DNA of 56,036 bases from Hungatella sp. (GCA_022792815.1 JAAWBS010000039.1:1-56036), one strand, 5' to 3'; shown: positions 16,440 to 26,295, numbered from the stretch's first letter. The notes: generated by a model from the sequence alone, not told the origin. Made by a program: numbers and translations.

Positions 16440-17386
16440 TGGGCCTGTTGGTGTTCAGAGAAAAGCTGAGAGCTTTCTACGGAAAGTATGACGCACATCT
16501 GATTCCGCTGTTTAAACTGGGGTTGAGCCTGTCGGCGTTCTACTTGATCAACAGCAATGTGGGATATATGGAGAAGCTGAAGAGTACGGGAGTCTGGGTG
16601 GGGTTGTGCCTGCTGTGTGCCTTCCTCCCCTACGGTATGATCTCTCTGCTGGCAGGGATCGTGCTGCTGGCTCATATCAGCAGTGTGTCGCTGGAGATGG
16701 CGTTGATTCTCACGGTTTTGCTGGCGATGGTGGTGATTCTTTATTATGGGTTTCAGCCGGGAGACAGTTATCTGCTTCTGCTGACGCCGATTTTTTTCTA
16801 TTTAAAGATTCCTTACGCGATCCCTCTTCTGGTGGGGCTCTCGGGAAGTCTGGCCAGTGCGGTTCCGGTGGGATGCGGTGTGTTTCTATATTATATGATC
16901 CAGTACGTGAAACAGAACGCGGGAGTACTGACCAACGATGCATCTCTCGACCTGATTCAGAAGTATACCCAGGTCATAAAGAATATGATGTCCAATAACC
17001 TGATGTTTGTGATGATTGCCGCCTGTGCCGCCGGAATTCTGGCAGTGTATCTCATCCGCATGCTTTCTGTGGATTATGCCTGGCATATTGCCATCGTCAC
17101 AGGGGCTCTGGTACAGCTGGCGGTGATCTTCGTGGGAGATTTTCTCTTCGACGTGTCCGTGCCTATGGCCCAGCTTCTGGTAGGGGTTCTGGTGTCCATG
17201 GTTCTTGCGGCAGTGTATAATTTTATGATTTTTGCCGTAGATTACAGCAGGACGGAATACCTGCAGTTTCAGGATGATGACTACTATTACTATGTAAAGG
17301 CGGTCCCCAAGATCACGGTTTCCGCGCCGGATGTGAAGGTGCAGAAGATCAGCTCCGCCAAGAAGAGACGAAGCAAGGATTTTTGA
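16436..17386 (+). CDS. polytopic membrane protein of unknown function
   Basis: A 316-aa protein with about seven hydrophobic segments and a charged cytoplasmic-looking tail ('VQKISSAKKRRSKDF'). I do not recognise a transporter signature. It starts at an ATG overlapping the previous stop and ends 46 bp before cdaA. The pair of membrane genes directly ahead of cdaA suggests a shared membrane or envelope role, which is inference from position only. Confidence 0.72.
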   Translation: MMGLLVFREKLRAFYGKYDAHLIPLFKLGLSLSAFYLINSNVGYMEKLKSTGVWVGLCLLCAFLPYGMISLLAGIVLLAHISSVSLEMALILTVLLAMVVILYYGFQPGDSYLLLLTPIFFYLKIPYAIPLLVGLSGSLASAVPVGCGVFLYYMIQYVKQNAGVLTNDASLDLIQKYTQVIKNMMSNNLMFVMIAACAAGILAVYLIRMLSVDYAWHIAIVTGALVQLAVIFVGDFLFDVSVPMAQLLVGVLVSMVLAAVYNFMIFAVDYSRTEYLQFQDDDYYYYVKAVPKITVSAPDVKVQKISSAKKRRSKDF

Positions 17387-17432
17387 CCGTCAAAGAACCG
17401 GATAACGAGGCAGAAAAGAGGGAGGTGAGGAT

Positions 17433-18305
17433 ATGGCAGATATCGCAGCCGTGCTTCACAGCTGGATGTCATTTTTACCGAAGATTACATATATGAATAT
17501 CGTAGAGATCATCATCATCGCGTTTCTGATCTATGAGATCCTTCTGTGGATCAAGAATACCAGGGCATGGATGCTTTTGAGAGGTATCGTCCTGATTCTG
17601 GGATTTGCCATATTCACGTATCTGTTAAAGCTGGATACGATTATGTGGATTTTAGAGAAGACGGCACTGATTGCGACCACGGCTCTGGTGATTATCTTTC
17701 AGCCGGAGCTGCGGAGAGCCTTGGAGCAGCTGGGCAGCAAGAATCTGGCCAGCATGCTGCTTCCCTTTGACGACGGGAAGGCAGACACCGGTTTCACGGA
17801 GAAGACAGTCAGTGAGCTGGTGAGAGCCTCCTTCGAGATGGCGAAGGTGAAGACGGGGGCACTGATGGTCATCGAGAGAAGTGCCTCCTTAAAGGATATC
17901 GAGCGGACCGGCATCGATGTGGACGGCATCGTCACCAGTCAGCTTCTGATCAATATATTCGAGCACAATACTCCACTCCATGACGGCGCCGTGGTGATCA
18001 GAGGGAATCGGGTGGCAGCTGCTACCTGTTACCTTCCGCTGTCGGACAACGGCACCATCAATAAAGCTCTGGGCACCAGGCACAGGGCAGCGGTGGGAAT
18101 CAGCGAGATGACAGACAGCCTTACCATCGTGGTATCGGAGGAGACAGGCCGTGTGTCTCTGGCAGAGCACGGAAACTTAAGAAAGGTGAATGATGCCGAT
18201 TCCCTGAGCCGGGAATTAGGTGAGCTTTTTGTGCAGGAGGGATCCGGCAGCCGGTTCAAGTTATGGAAGGGAAGGCTGAAAGATGAAAAGAAAACTGACA
18301 AATAA
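17433..18305 (+). CDS. cdaA: diadenylate cyclase CdaA
   Basis: CdaA makes the second messenger c-di-AMP from two ATP. Three N-terminal transmembrane helices (about 20-85) are followed by the DAC domain with the DGA motif in 'NTPLHDGAVVIRGNRVAAAT' and the RHR motif in 'LGTRHRAAVGISE'. Length is 290 aa. GGAGGTGAGG precedes the ATG. It overlaps cdaR by 23 bp, the usual pair. Confidence 0.95.
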   Translation: MADIAAVLHSWMSFLPKITYMNIVEIIIIAFLIYEILLWIKNTRAWMLLRGIVLILGFAIFTYLLKLDTIMWILEKTALIATTALVIIFQPELRRALEQLGSKNLASMLLPFDDGKADTGFTEKTVSELVRASFEMAKVKTGALMVIERSASLKDIERTGIDVDGIVTSQLLINIFEHNTPLHDGAVVIRGNRVAAATCYLPLSDNGTINKALGTRHRAAVGISEMTDSLTIVVSEETGRVSLAEHGNLRKVNDADSLSRELGELFVQEGSGSRFKLWKGRLKDEKKTDK

Positions 18306-19587
18306 TCTGGGACTGAAGCTTTTGTCCATCGGCCTGGCCATAGCCGCGTGGCTCATGGTAGTTAATGTGGTAAACCCTCTGGTGGTGGACTCGGAGGAGG
18401 TTCCGGTAGAGATGGTCAACGAGGATATTTTAAGCAAAGCCAATCTGACCTATGAACTGATCGGAAAAAAGACCGTGACCGTGACCTATGAGGTGAGAAC
18501 CAGGGATCGGTATAAAGTATCGGCAAAGGATTTCTATGCCTATGCGGATCTGGCCAACCTGTATGACGTGACGGGAGCCATTCCTGTCAACGTGGAGGTG
18601 ATCAACCGGGACATCAGAAGCCTGATTGAGGGAGGGGTGACCGTGAAGCCGGGCATCGTCCGGATCCAGACGGAGGAGCTGCAGCGCAAACGGTTCGAGG
18701 TGATTCCCCATGTCAACGGCAAGGCGGAGGACGGCTACGCCATCGGTAATGTTTTGATAAAACCTGAATATGTCCATATCACCGGGCCGGTCTCCGTCAT
18801 CGGGCAGATCAGTTCCGTGGGAGTGGAGATCGATGTGACCGGCGCGGATTCGGATACCTCCGGCAGCAGCTGGATCCGGCTCTATGATGCCAATGGCAAT
18901 GAGCCGCCGAATATCAAAGATGATGTGTCCATAAGCCGGGCGGAGGTGGATTACCAGATCAATATTCTGAAGGTAAAGGAGCTGAGTCTGGACTTCCAGA
19001 TCTCCGGAGAAGTGGCTGACGGATATCGGTTTACCGGGGTGGAAAGCGACGTGAAGGTCATCTCCGTGGAGGGGATGAGGTCGGTTCTGGCGCCGTTGGG
19101 AACCATCGTTGTGCCCGGGGAGCTTTTAAATGTGGAAGGGGCCATGGCTGATGTGACGGTAGAGGTTGACTTAAACGAACTTTTGCCGGACAATGTGAGT
19201 ATGGCGGCCTCTTCGGCATCCACGGCCATGATCACCCTGAAAGTGGAGCCTCTCGAGGAGAGGAGTCTGATCTTTAAAACCAGGGATCTGGAGCTTAGGG
19301 GAACAAAAGAGGGCTATGAGTACAACTTTGAGGAGAATCAGGTAAGCGTCTTTGTGAGAGGGCTTCCCGAGGACTTAGACCGGCTGGACGAGAGCGCTCT
19401 CAAGGGATATGTGGACGTGTCCATGCTGCAGCCCGGGGACGCGGATGTAGAAGTGGAAGTAGAATTGTCGGAAGGATTCGAGCGGATGGGTTCTGATTCC
19501 CTCCAGCTTCACATCATCGATACCAATGCGGTTGTGGAGGAATCGGAAGAAGGCATGGAAGGAACGACAGCGGCAGATCTAGAATAA
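18283..19587 (+). CDS. cdaR: CdaA regulator with YbbR repeats
   Basis: CdaR binds CdaA at the membrane and tunes its activity. One N-terminal helix ('LKLLSIGLAIAAWLMVVNVV') anchors an extracellular part made of about four YbbR repeats, each holding a 'pv.v..' start and a 'VTGP/ VFV.G' type turn; for example 'YVHITGPVSVIGQISSVGVE' and 'VSVFVRGLPEDLD'. Length is 434 aa. glmM, often the next gene, is absent; ptsH follows instead. Confidence 0.9.
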   Translation: MKRKLTNNLGLKLLSIGLAIAAWLMVVNVVNPLVVDSEEVPVEMVNEDILSKANLTYELIGKKTVTVTYEVRTRDRYKVSAKDFYAYADLANLYDVTGAIPVNVEVINRDIRSLIEGGVTVKPGIVRIQTEELQRKRFEVIPHVNGKAEDGYAIGNVLIKPEYVHITGPVSVIGQISSVGVEIDVTGADSDTSGSSWIRLYDANGNEPPNIKDDVSISRAEVDYQINILKVKELSLDFQISGEVADGYRFTGVESDVKVISVEGMRSVLAPLGTIVVPGELLNVEGAMADVTVEVDLNELLPDNVSMAASSASTAMITLKVEPLEERSLIFKTRDLELRGTKEGYEYNFEENQVSVFVRGLPEDLDRLDESALKGYVDVSMLQPGDADVEVEVELSEGFERMGSDSLQLHIIDTNAVVEESEEGMEGTTAADLE

Positions 19588-19602
19588 CGGAGAGGAACGG
19601 AT

Positions 19603-19866
19603 ATGGTAAGAGCAAAAGTAGTGATCAGGAATCTGACCGGACTGCATTTGAGACCGGCAGGGGTTCTTTGTAATAAAGCAATTCTTTATAAGTCCAGAAT
19701 TCAGTTTCAGACCAACACTACCACGGCCAATGCCAAGAGCGTCTTAAGCGTTCTTGGGGCCTGTGTGAAAAGCGGGGATGAGATCGAGTTCATCTGCGAG
19801 GGAGAGGATGAGCAGGAGGCGCTGGATTCCATGATCAAAGTCGTAGAAGACGGCTTGGGAGAATAA
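19603..19866 (+). CDS. ptsH: phosphocarrier protein HPr
   Basis: HPr passes phosphate from enzyme I to sugar-specific PTS permeases. The 87-aa protein has the active site 'GLHLRPAG' with H15 and the regulatory site 'NAKSVL' with S46, the residue phosphorylated by HPr kinase in Firmicutes. GAGAGGA precedes the ATG. It lies 29 bp before ptsI, so the general PTS proteins are made together. Confidence 0.92.
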   Translation: MVRAKVVIRNLTGLHLRPAGVLCNKAILYKSRIQFQTNTTTANAKSVLSVLGACVKSGDEIEFICEGEDEQEALDSMIKVVEDGLGE

Positions 19867-19895
19867 CTATTTCATAATCAAGGAGGGGACGCATT

Positions 19896-21608
19896 ATGTT
19901 TAAGGGAACTAATGCATCAGCAGGCATCGGCATCGGAAAGGCCGCTGTCATCAAAGAGGTGGAGATGGTGATCCGCCCGGACAAGGTTGCCAACGCACAG
20001 GCGGAAGTGGAGAGGTTCCGGGATGCGTTGTCAGAGACCGTTGCCCGGACCAAGGCGCTGGCGGAAGATCTGGCCACAAAGGTAGGGGAGAAGGAAGCCG
20101 AGATCATGCAGGGACATCTGATGCTTCTTCTGGATCCTATGATGACCGGAGAGATCGAGAACGGAATCACAGGGGACAGCGTGTGCAGCGAATATGCCAT
20201 CGAGACGGTGTGTACCACCTATGCGGATATGTTTGCTTCCATGGATGATGAGTTAATGCAGCAGAGAGCTACAGATATGAGAGATATTAAGACCAGGATG
20301 CAGCAGGTTCTACAGGGGATCAAGCCGGTGGATATCGCCGCTCTTCCCGCGGGCAGCATCATCGTGGCAAAGGATCTGACTCCGTCCATGACAGCGGGGA
20401 TCAATCCGGCCAATGTGACAGGCATCGTCACGGAGCTTGGAGGAAAGACTTCTCACAGCGCCATCTTGGCAAGAGCTCTGGAGATTCCGGCCGTGGTGGC
20501 GGTAAACGGTGTGATGGATCAGATCAAGGAGGGAGACAGCATCGTGCTGGACGGCAGCGAGGGCGTTGTGATCGTAGGCCCCACTGATGTGGAGCTGGCA
20601 GAGTACACGGCCAAGAGAGATGTGTTCCTTCAGGAAAAGAAAGATCTGGAGAGATTCATCGGCATGCCCACGGTGACCAAGGATGGTGTTCACATCGAGC
20701 TGGTGGCCAATATCGGCAATCCTGAGGATGTGACAAAGGTACTCCAGTATGACGGAGAGGGAGTAGGCCTGTTCCGTACCGAGTTTTTGTTTATGGACCG
20801 CACCTCCATGCCTACGGAGGAGGAGCAGTTTGAGGCATATAAAAAAGTAGCAGTGGGACTTTCCGGAAAGCCGGTGATCATCCGCACCCTGGACATCGGC
20901 GGCGATAAGGAGATCCCCTACATGGGGCTTAAAAAAGACGAGAATCCTTTCCTGGGATATCGGGCGATCCGTCTGTGCTTAGACCGGAAGGAGGATATCT
21001 ATCGTCCTCAGCTTCGAGCTCTGCTTCGGGCCAGTGCCTTCGGCGGAATCAAGATTATGATCCCTATGATCACCTGCATCGATGAGATCCGGGAGGCAAA
21101 GGCCCTGATCGAGGAGGTGAAGAGAGAGCTGGATCAGAAAGGGATTGCTTACAACAAGGAGATCCAGGTAGGGATTATGGTGGAGACGGCTGCCGCTTCC
21201 CTGATGGCGGACGTGTTTGCCAAAGAGGTGGATTTCTTCAGCATCGGCACCAATGATCTGACCCAGTACACCATGTCCGTGGACCGGGGCAACGAGAAGA
21301 TATCTTATCTCTACTCCACCTTCAACCCGGCAGTTCTGCGCAGTATCCGCAACATTATCCGCTGCGGAAGGGAAGCCGGCATCATGGTGGGAATGTGCGG
21401 TGAGGCGGCCAGCGATCCCATGATGATCCCGCTTCTCCTGGCATTTGGCTTAAATGAGTTCAGCATGAGTGCTTCTGCCATCTTAAAGTCCAGAAAGATG
21501 ATCACAGAGTACAGCGCAGAGGACCTTGAGGCAGTGGCAGAGAAAGCCATGAGCTTTACTACAGCCAAGGAAGTAGAAGCTTACATGAAGGAATTTGTAA
21601 ATCAGTAA
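19896..21608 (+). CDS. ptsI: PTS phosphoenolpyruvate-protein phosphotransferase (enzyme I)
   Basis: Enzyme I takes phosphate from PEP and hands it to HPr. The phosphorylated histidine is about H187 in 'GGKTSHSAILARALEIPAVV'. The PEP-binding half has 'GVGLFRTEFLFMDR', 'DIGGDKEIPYM' and the C-terminal 'MCGEAASDP' with the conserved cysteine. Length is 570 aa, normal for the family. A GGAGGGG site precedes the ATG. Confidence 0.95.
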   Translation: MFKGTNASAGIGIGKAAVIKEVEMVIRPDKVANAQAEVERFRDALSETVARTKALAEDLATKVGEKEAEIMQGHLMLLLDPMMTGEIENGITGDSVCSEYAIETVCTTYADMFASMDDELMQQRATDMRDIKTRMQQVLQGIKPVDIAALPAGSIIVAKDLTPSMTAGINPANVTGIVTELGGKTSHSAILARALEIPAVVAVNGVMDQIKEGDSIVLDGSEGVVIVGPTDVELAEYTAKRDVFLQEKKDLERFIGMPTVTKDGVHIELVANIGNPEDVTKVLQYDGEGVGLFRTEFLFMDRTSMPTEEEQFEAYKKVAVGLSGKPVIIRTLDIGGDKEIPYMGLKKDENPFLGYRAIRLCLDRKEDIYRPQLRALLRASAFGGIKIMIPMITCIDEIREAKALIEEVKRELDQKGIAYNKEIQVGIMVETAAASLMADVFAKEVDFFSIGTNDLTQYTMSVDRGNEKISYLYSTFNPAVLRSIRNIIRCGREAGIMVGMCGEAASDPMMIPLLLAFGLNEFSMSASAILKSRKMITEYSAEDLEAVAEKAMSFTTAKEVEAYMKEFVNQ

Positions 21609-21628
21609 TCACTCAAAGGATAGGGCGT

Positions 21629-22909
21629 ATGTTAGTTTACAGCATCTGCTACGCTGCCAGTTACGGGTTGGCCCGCTTCGGACGGTATTATCTGTCCGGA
21701 GGGGTCCTGCTGGCCGCAGCCGCTTACTTATATTATTATGATTACCATAAGTCTGGCAACCTGGTTCATCTGCGGGGACTGTTCTGCGCATTTTGGGTGG
21801 GTGGGCAGGCTTTGGCCTGTCTCAAGCTGAGTCATCTCCAGAGCGACTGGAACGGTATGACATGGGTGTGTTTTTATCTGGCGTTGGCAGGGTTTTGGGC
21901 GGTTTATGAGGTGGTTTGCCTGCAGTTGGGAGATGAGGGTCAGTATGGCAGGAGAAACAGGCGGAGAAGGAAATCTTTCGTGCGCCCGGTATTTCGATGT
22001 ATGCAGGCAGTGACGCTGGTGAGCGTGTCCGCCTTTGTTTTCGAGGCTGTAGTGTTGGGATTTATCCCTCTCTTTGTGAGAGGGGTACCCCATGCATATT
22101 CAGAATTTCACATCACAGGAGTCCACTATTTTACGGTGTCCTGTGTGCTGGTTCCGTCCTTGTGTGTCCTTTTCTTTCTGGAAGGAGGCAGCAGACGGAC
22201 TTACCGCAATGTCCTGGCGCTCGTGATGACCGGCATCTCCTTGGCCATCCCTCTTCTGTGTGTCTCCAGATTTCAACTGATTTTTTCCGTGCTCGTGGCA
22301 TGCTTTACCTTTGGGGCATATAGGCGGCAGATGAACCCGGTGATTCTGCCGGCGCTTTTGGTGCTTTTGATTCCCCTGTATGTCCTGTTATCCGTGGCCA
22401 GAAGTCATGATGTGACCTATCTAAACGGAATTTTCGAGATGAAAAATGCCCGGATGCCTATTTTTATCTCACAGCCCTATATCTATATCGCCAATAACTA
22501 TGAGAATTTTGACTGTCTGGTGGAGGCTCTGCCGGCTCATACCTTCGGACTGCGTATGCTGTTTCCGGTGTGGGCGCTGACAGGACTCAAGTTTTTGTTT
22601 CCCGGTCTGGTCAATTTTCCGCCGTATGTGACCAAGGTCGAGCTGACCACAATGACCCTGTTTTACGATGCCTATTATGATTTTGGAGTTGTGGGAGTCC
22701 TTTTGTTTGCCTGCCTTTTGGGAGCAGCGGCAGGAGTCCTGTCAGTAAAGCAGAATCAGATGAGAACACCCATAGGATACCTGGTCTATGGACAGTTTGC
22801 GATTTATATGGTGCTGTCGTTTTTTACCACCTGGTTCAGCAATCCCACCACCTGGTTTTATCTGGCGGTGACCGGGGTGATGGCTGTGTACTGTGACGTG
22901 AGACGATAG
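21629..22909 (+). CDS. Wzy-like oligosaccharide repeat-unit polymerase (putative)
   Basis: A 426-aa protein with about ten hydrophobic segments and one large outer loop in the second half ('YIYIANNYENFDCLVEALPA' region), the layout of O-antigen or capsule polymerases. Near the C-terminus 'LFYDAYYDFGVVGVLLFACL' resembles the conserved segment of that group. No other glycan genes are adjacent, so it may act on a surface polymer built by distant genes. The ATG follows AAAGGATAGGG. Confidence 0.65.
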   Translation: MLVYSICYAASYGLARFGRYYLSGGVLLAAAAYLYYYDYHKSGNLVHLRGLFCAFWVGGQALACLKLSHLQSDWNGMTWVCFYLALAGFWAVYEVVCLQLGDEGQYGRRNRRRRKSFVRPVFRCMQAVTLVSVSAFVFEAVVLGFIPLFVRGVPHAYSEFHITGVHYFTVSCVLVPSLCVLFFLEGGSRRTYRNVLALVMTGISLAIPLLCVSRFQLIFSVLVACFTFGAYRRQMNPVILPALLVLLIPLYVLLSVARSHDVTYLNGIFEMKNARMPIFISQPYIYIANNYENFDCLVEALPAHTFGLRMLFPVWALTGLKFLFPGLVNFPPYVTKVELTTMTLFYDAYYDFGVVGVLLFACLLGAAAGVLSVKQNQMRTPIGYLVYGQFAIYMVLSFFTTWFSNPTTWFYLAVTGVMAVYCDVRR

Positions 22910-22954
22910 AAGATAGAAGATCATAAAAGTCAGAGAAAATGGAGGAATCTGCCT

Positions 22955-24019
22955 ATGAGACCATGGGAAAATTATATTAGAGACGTGGTTCCCTACGTGC
23001 CGGGGGAGCAGCCCCAGGGGGATGGGATCATCAAGCTGAATACCAACGAGAATCCCTATCCGCCTGCCCCGGGTGTCTTAAAAGCCCTGAAGGAGATGGA
23101 CGGGGAACAGTTCAGGAAATACCCGGATCCTTCCTCCAATGTGTTGGTGGAGGAGTTGGCCAAAATCCACGGTTTGGAGAAAAACCAGATTTTTGTGGGA
23201 GTGGGTTCTGATGATGTACTGGGAATGGCCTTTCTCACATTTTTCAACTCCAAAAAGCCCGTGCTTTTTCCCGATGTGACCTATTCCTTCTATCCCGTGT
23301 GGGCCAGACTGTTCGGGATCCCTTACGAGACGATTCCGGTAGATGAAGGGTTTCAGATACGGATGGAGGATTACGGGGGGAGAGAAAACGGCGGAATCAT
23401 ATTCCCCAATCCCAATGCCCCCACAGGGATCGCTCTGGCTGCGGGACAGGTGGAGTGGATCGCGAAAGCCAATCCGAATGTGGTGGTGATTGTAGACGAG
23501 GCTTATATCGATTTCGGAGGACATTCGGCCAGGTTTCTCCTGGACCGTCTGGATAACCTTCTGGTGGTCCGGACTTTCAGCAAATCCAGGTCCATGGCAG
23601 GGATGAGAATCGGATATGCCATGGGTTCCGAGACGCTGATCAAGGCCTTACAGAATGTGAAATACGCCTACAACTCCTATACCATGAACATGCCGTCCAT
23701 CATCCTGGGCACAGAGGCGCTGAAAGATCAGACCTATTTCGAGGACACAGTGGCAAGGATTGTCCTCACAAGGGAGAGTACAGCCATAAAGCTGCGGGAG
23801 CTGGGCTTTTCCTTCCCCAAGTCCAGTGCCAACTTCTTGTTTGTCACTCATGAGAAGGCGCCGGCAAAGGAGCTGTTTTGCGCTCTGAGGGAGGCCGGGA
23901 TCTATGTGAGGTATTTCCCGGAGCCCAGATTAAAGGATCACTTGAGAGTGACCATAGGAACGGAAGAGGAGATGGAAGTGTTGGTTCGTTTTTTGACGTC
24001 TTATCTGAAAAAGATATAG
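22955..24019 (+). CDS. hisC: histidinol-phosphate aminotransferase
   Basis: A PLP-dependent class I/II aminotransferase of 354 aa. It has the family start 'IKLNTNENPYPPAPGV', the cofactor-binding 'IVDEAYIDFGG', and the Schiff-base lysine in 'VVRTFSKSRSMAGMRIGYAMG' (quoted across residues about 205-225). It converts imidazole-acetol phosphate and glutamate into histidinol phosphate. Other his genes are absent, and related aminotransferases accept aromatic substrates, so the exact substrate is less certain than the family. GGAGG precedes the ATG. Confidence 0.85.
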   Translation: MRPWENYIRDVVPYVPGEQPQGDGIIKLNTNENPYPPAPGVLKALKEMDGEQFRKYPDPSSNVLVEELAKIHGLEKNQIFVGVGSDDVLGMAFLTFFNSKKPVLFPDVTYSFYPVWARLFGIPYETIPVDEGFQIRMEDYGGRENGGIIFPNPNAPTGIALAAGQVEWIAKANPNVVVIVDEAYIDFGGHSARFLLDRLDNLLVVRTFSKSRSMAGMRIGYAMGSETLIKALQNVKYAYNSYTMNMPSIILGTEALKDQTYFEDTVARIVLTRESTAIKLRELGFSFPKSSANFLFVTHEKAPAKELFCALREAGIYVRYFPEPRLKDHLRVTIGTEEEMEVLVRFLTSYLKKI

Positions 24020-24032
24020 GGCTGGTGATGAA

Positions 24033-25157
24033 ATGGGAGACGGAAGACGGATTCTTAAGATTTTGCTCAATATCCTGATTCCTGTAATCAAAATTTTAAT
24101 GGTGTGTATGTTGGGGCCATGGCTGATCAAATTCTTCATGCCGTTTTTTATCGGCTGGCTCATCGCCATGGTGGCCAATCCTCTGGTGAGACTGCTGGAG
24201 AGACGGCTGAATCTGGTGCGCCGCCACTCGTCGGTGCTGATCGTGGTGGTGGTCCTTGCCGGCGTCATCGGAGGATTTTACGGACTCATCGGTTGGATTG
24301 GGGCGGGAGTCAGAAGGCTGGCAGCAGATATGCCGGTGATTTATGAGACAGCCAAGTTGGAATTTGCGGCTGCCATGGACTCGCTGAACCGGATGATGGC
24401 CAAGATGCCTCCCACAGTCCAGGAGGGATTTAACCGGATCAATGACAACCTGGGAGAATTCATCAGCAGCCTGATGGGGAAGATGGCTTTTCCCACAGTA
24501 ACTGTGGCGGGCAATGTGGCCAAAGGGATTCCGGCGGCCTTGGTCTACTCGATCGTGGTGATTCTTTCCTCCTATTTTTTTATCGTGGAGCAGGATCACA
24601 TCCGCTCCTTTGTAACGAGAATTATCCCGGAGAATGTCCGATCCTATATAGGGCTGTTTAAAAAAGATTTGAGAAATCTCATCGGCGGTTATTTTCTGGC
24701 CCAGTTCCGCATCATGTTTGTGGTGGCCGCGATACTGGCTGTCGGCTTTGTAATCCTGGGCGTTCCATACGGACTGCTGCTGGCAGTTCTGATCGCGATT
24801 TTGGATTTTCTGCCGTTGTTTGGGACGGGGACAGCGCTGTTTCCGTGGGCTGTGGTAAAGCTTCTCTCAGGGGAGACCGCCTTCGCGGCAGGCCTGATTC
24901 TTCTGTATGTGCTGACTCAGGTGGTGCGGCAGATCATTCAGCCTAAGATTGTGGGAGACTCCATGGGGCTTCCCCCGCTGCTGACCTTACTTTTTTTGTA
25001 CATCGGATTTAAGGTAAGCGGACTCTCCGGCATGATCCTGGCAGTGCCGGTGGGGATAGTAGGGCTGCGTCTGTATCAGTACGGGGCTTTTGACGCCCTG
25101 ATCGGACAGATCCGACTTCTGATTCAGGAGATAGACAGGTTTCGAAGAGAGGAATGA
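24033..25157 (+). CDS. AI-2E family transporter
   Basis: A 374-aa membrane protein of the YdiK/TqsA/PerM family. Hydrophobic segments at both ends flank a helical middle part. The family core 'FLPLFGTGTALFPWAVVKLL' lies near 263-282 and 'QPKIVGDSMGLPPLLTLL' near 305-322. Members export small molecules or ions; a role in AI-2 transport is shown for few. The stop overlaps the next start by ATGA. Confidence 0.88.
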   Translation: MGDGRRILKILLNILIPVIKILMVCMLGPWLIKFFMPFFIGWLIAMVANPLVRLLERRLNLVRRHSSVLIVVVVLAGVIGGFYGLIGWIGAGVRRLAADMPVIYETAKLEFAAAMDSLNRMMAKMPPTVQEGFNRINDNLGEFISSLMGKMAFPTVTVAGNVAKGIPAALVYSIVVILSSYFFIVEQDHIRSFVTRIIPENVRSYIGLFKKDLRNLIGGYFLAQFRIMFVVAAILAVGFVILGVPYGLLLAVLIAILDFLPLFGTGTALFPWAVVKLLSGETAFAAGLILLYVLTQVVRQIIQPKIVGDSMGLPPLLTLLFLYIGFKVSGLSGMILAVPVGIVGLRLYQYGAFDALIGQIRLLIQEIDRFRREE

Positions 25158-26035
25158 TGAACATTAAGAGAACATGGGGCAAAACAATCCTTGGCCTGAC
25201 GGTAATTCTTGCCGTCTGCCGTCCGATTCTGACATGGGCCTTTGAGCCCTGGACCAATGTCAACGGGTACTGGATCTCCGCAGACGGAAAGACTCCCATA
25301 AAAGGTGCCCTGAAAAAAGGAATTACCATCACAAAGTATCAAAACCGGGCAGGGGATATCAATTGGAAACAGGTGGTAAAGGATGATATCTCCTTTGCCA
25401 TGGTCCGTCTGGGGTACTATGAGGATCCGGATCCATATTTCGGCAGCAATATGGAAAACGCGGCCAGTGTAGGACTGGAGACAGGGATCTGTTTCTATGG
25501 AGATGCCTTGGATGTGGAAGGGGCCAGGAAGGAGGCCAGATATGTCCTGGATCGGGTAAAAGAGTACCGGGTTTCCTATCCCATCGCCTATGATGTGGAG
25601 TCCCAGAGGCTTTTAGACCTGGGCTTTACCAGGGCAGAGATCACCAGCCAGGTGGAGGCGTTCTGCAAGGTCATCGAGGATGCCGGGTACAAGGCCGTTA
25701 TCTTTGGAGACAATGAATGGCTGACCAAGCACATGGACACAGGAAAACTTCCCTATGACGTGTGGTACAGCCGCTACGGACTGGCCAACAGCTTCGAGAA
25801 CAGGACTCTGTGGCGATGTACGGATATGGGAAAGGTTCGCGGAATCGAGGGAACGGTGTGTCTGGAATTTGTGTTTGAGGACTACACAGAGACTTTTGAG
25901 GGCACCGGATGGAGAACTATCAACGGGAAGCGGTATTACTATAAAGATCATCAGATGGTGAAAAATACGGCTATGCGCATCGATGACGCTCTGTACTTTT
26001 TTGACAAAGACGGTAATTCCCGCCTGACCAAATAG
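25154..26035 (+). CDS. GH25 lysozyme-like protein with cell-wall-binding-type repeat
   Basis: A signal peptide or N-terminal anchor covers residues 1-30. A GH25 fold follows: 'KKGITITKYQNRAGDINW' and the DxE motif D147/E149 in 'PIAYDVESQ'. Family members cleave peptidoglycan glycan strands and have an aspartate in a GIDVS-type first motif; here that place is T58, so activity may be reduced or changed. The C-terminal 'GWRTINGKRYYYKDHQMV' resembles a choline-binding-type repeat, and 'VNGYWISADGKTPIKGA' near the start is similar. Length is 293 aa. It ends 8 bp before a convergent gene. Confidence 0.78.
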   Translation: MMNIKRTWGKTILGLTVILAVCRPILTWAFEPWTNVNGYWISADGKTPIKGALKKGITITKYQNRAGDINWKQVVKDDISFAMVRLGYYEDPDPYFGSNMENAASVGLETGICFYGDALDVEGARKEARYVLDRVKEYRVSYPIAYDVESQRLLDLGFTRAEITSQVEAFCKVIEDAGYKAVIFGDNEWLTKHMDTGKLPYDVWYSRYGLANSFENRTLWRCTDMGKVRGIEGTVCLEFVFEDYTETFEGTGWRTINGKRYYYKDHQMVKNTAMRIDDALYFFDKDGNSRLTK

Positions 26036-26043
26036 GTTTCCCC

Positions 26044-26274
26044 TTACTTTAGGGAGACAGGCCGGGCGGGGACGATCTCCGGATGAAAGGAGGTCTGGGA
26101 TACCGGCCGGATGTCGGGGCGCTCATGAGGCATCGAGGATGCCGCCTGACGAAGGTTTTGACGAAGAAAAGTCTCCAAGGTCTTTATGGCCAGCAATACA
26201 ATTGCAAAAGGGAGGACAAAGAGAAGAAAAATCTTTGCTTTTATGAGGAAAATTTTCTTTTTCAGCTTTTTCAT
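26044..26274 (-). CDS. small single-span membrane protein
   Basis: A 76-aa protein with a lysine-rich start, one strong hydrophobic helix ('IFLLFVLPFAIVLLAIKTL') and a proline-containing tail. AAAGGAG lies upstream of its ATG on the minus strand, and it begins 21 bp after the DUF4364 stop, so the two are probably co-transcribed. The family is not recognised. Confidence 0.65.
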   Translation of the reverse strand: MKKLKKKIFLIKAKIFLLFVLPFAIVLLAIKTLETFLRQNLRQAASSMPHERPDIRPVSQTSFHPEIVPARPVSLK

Positions 26275-26295
26275 AAGGAATCAACTCCTTTCTTT

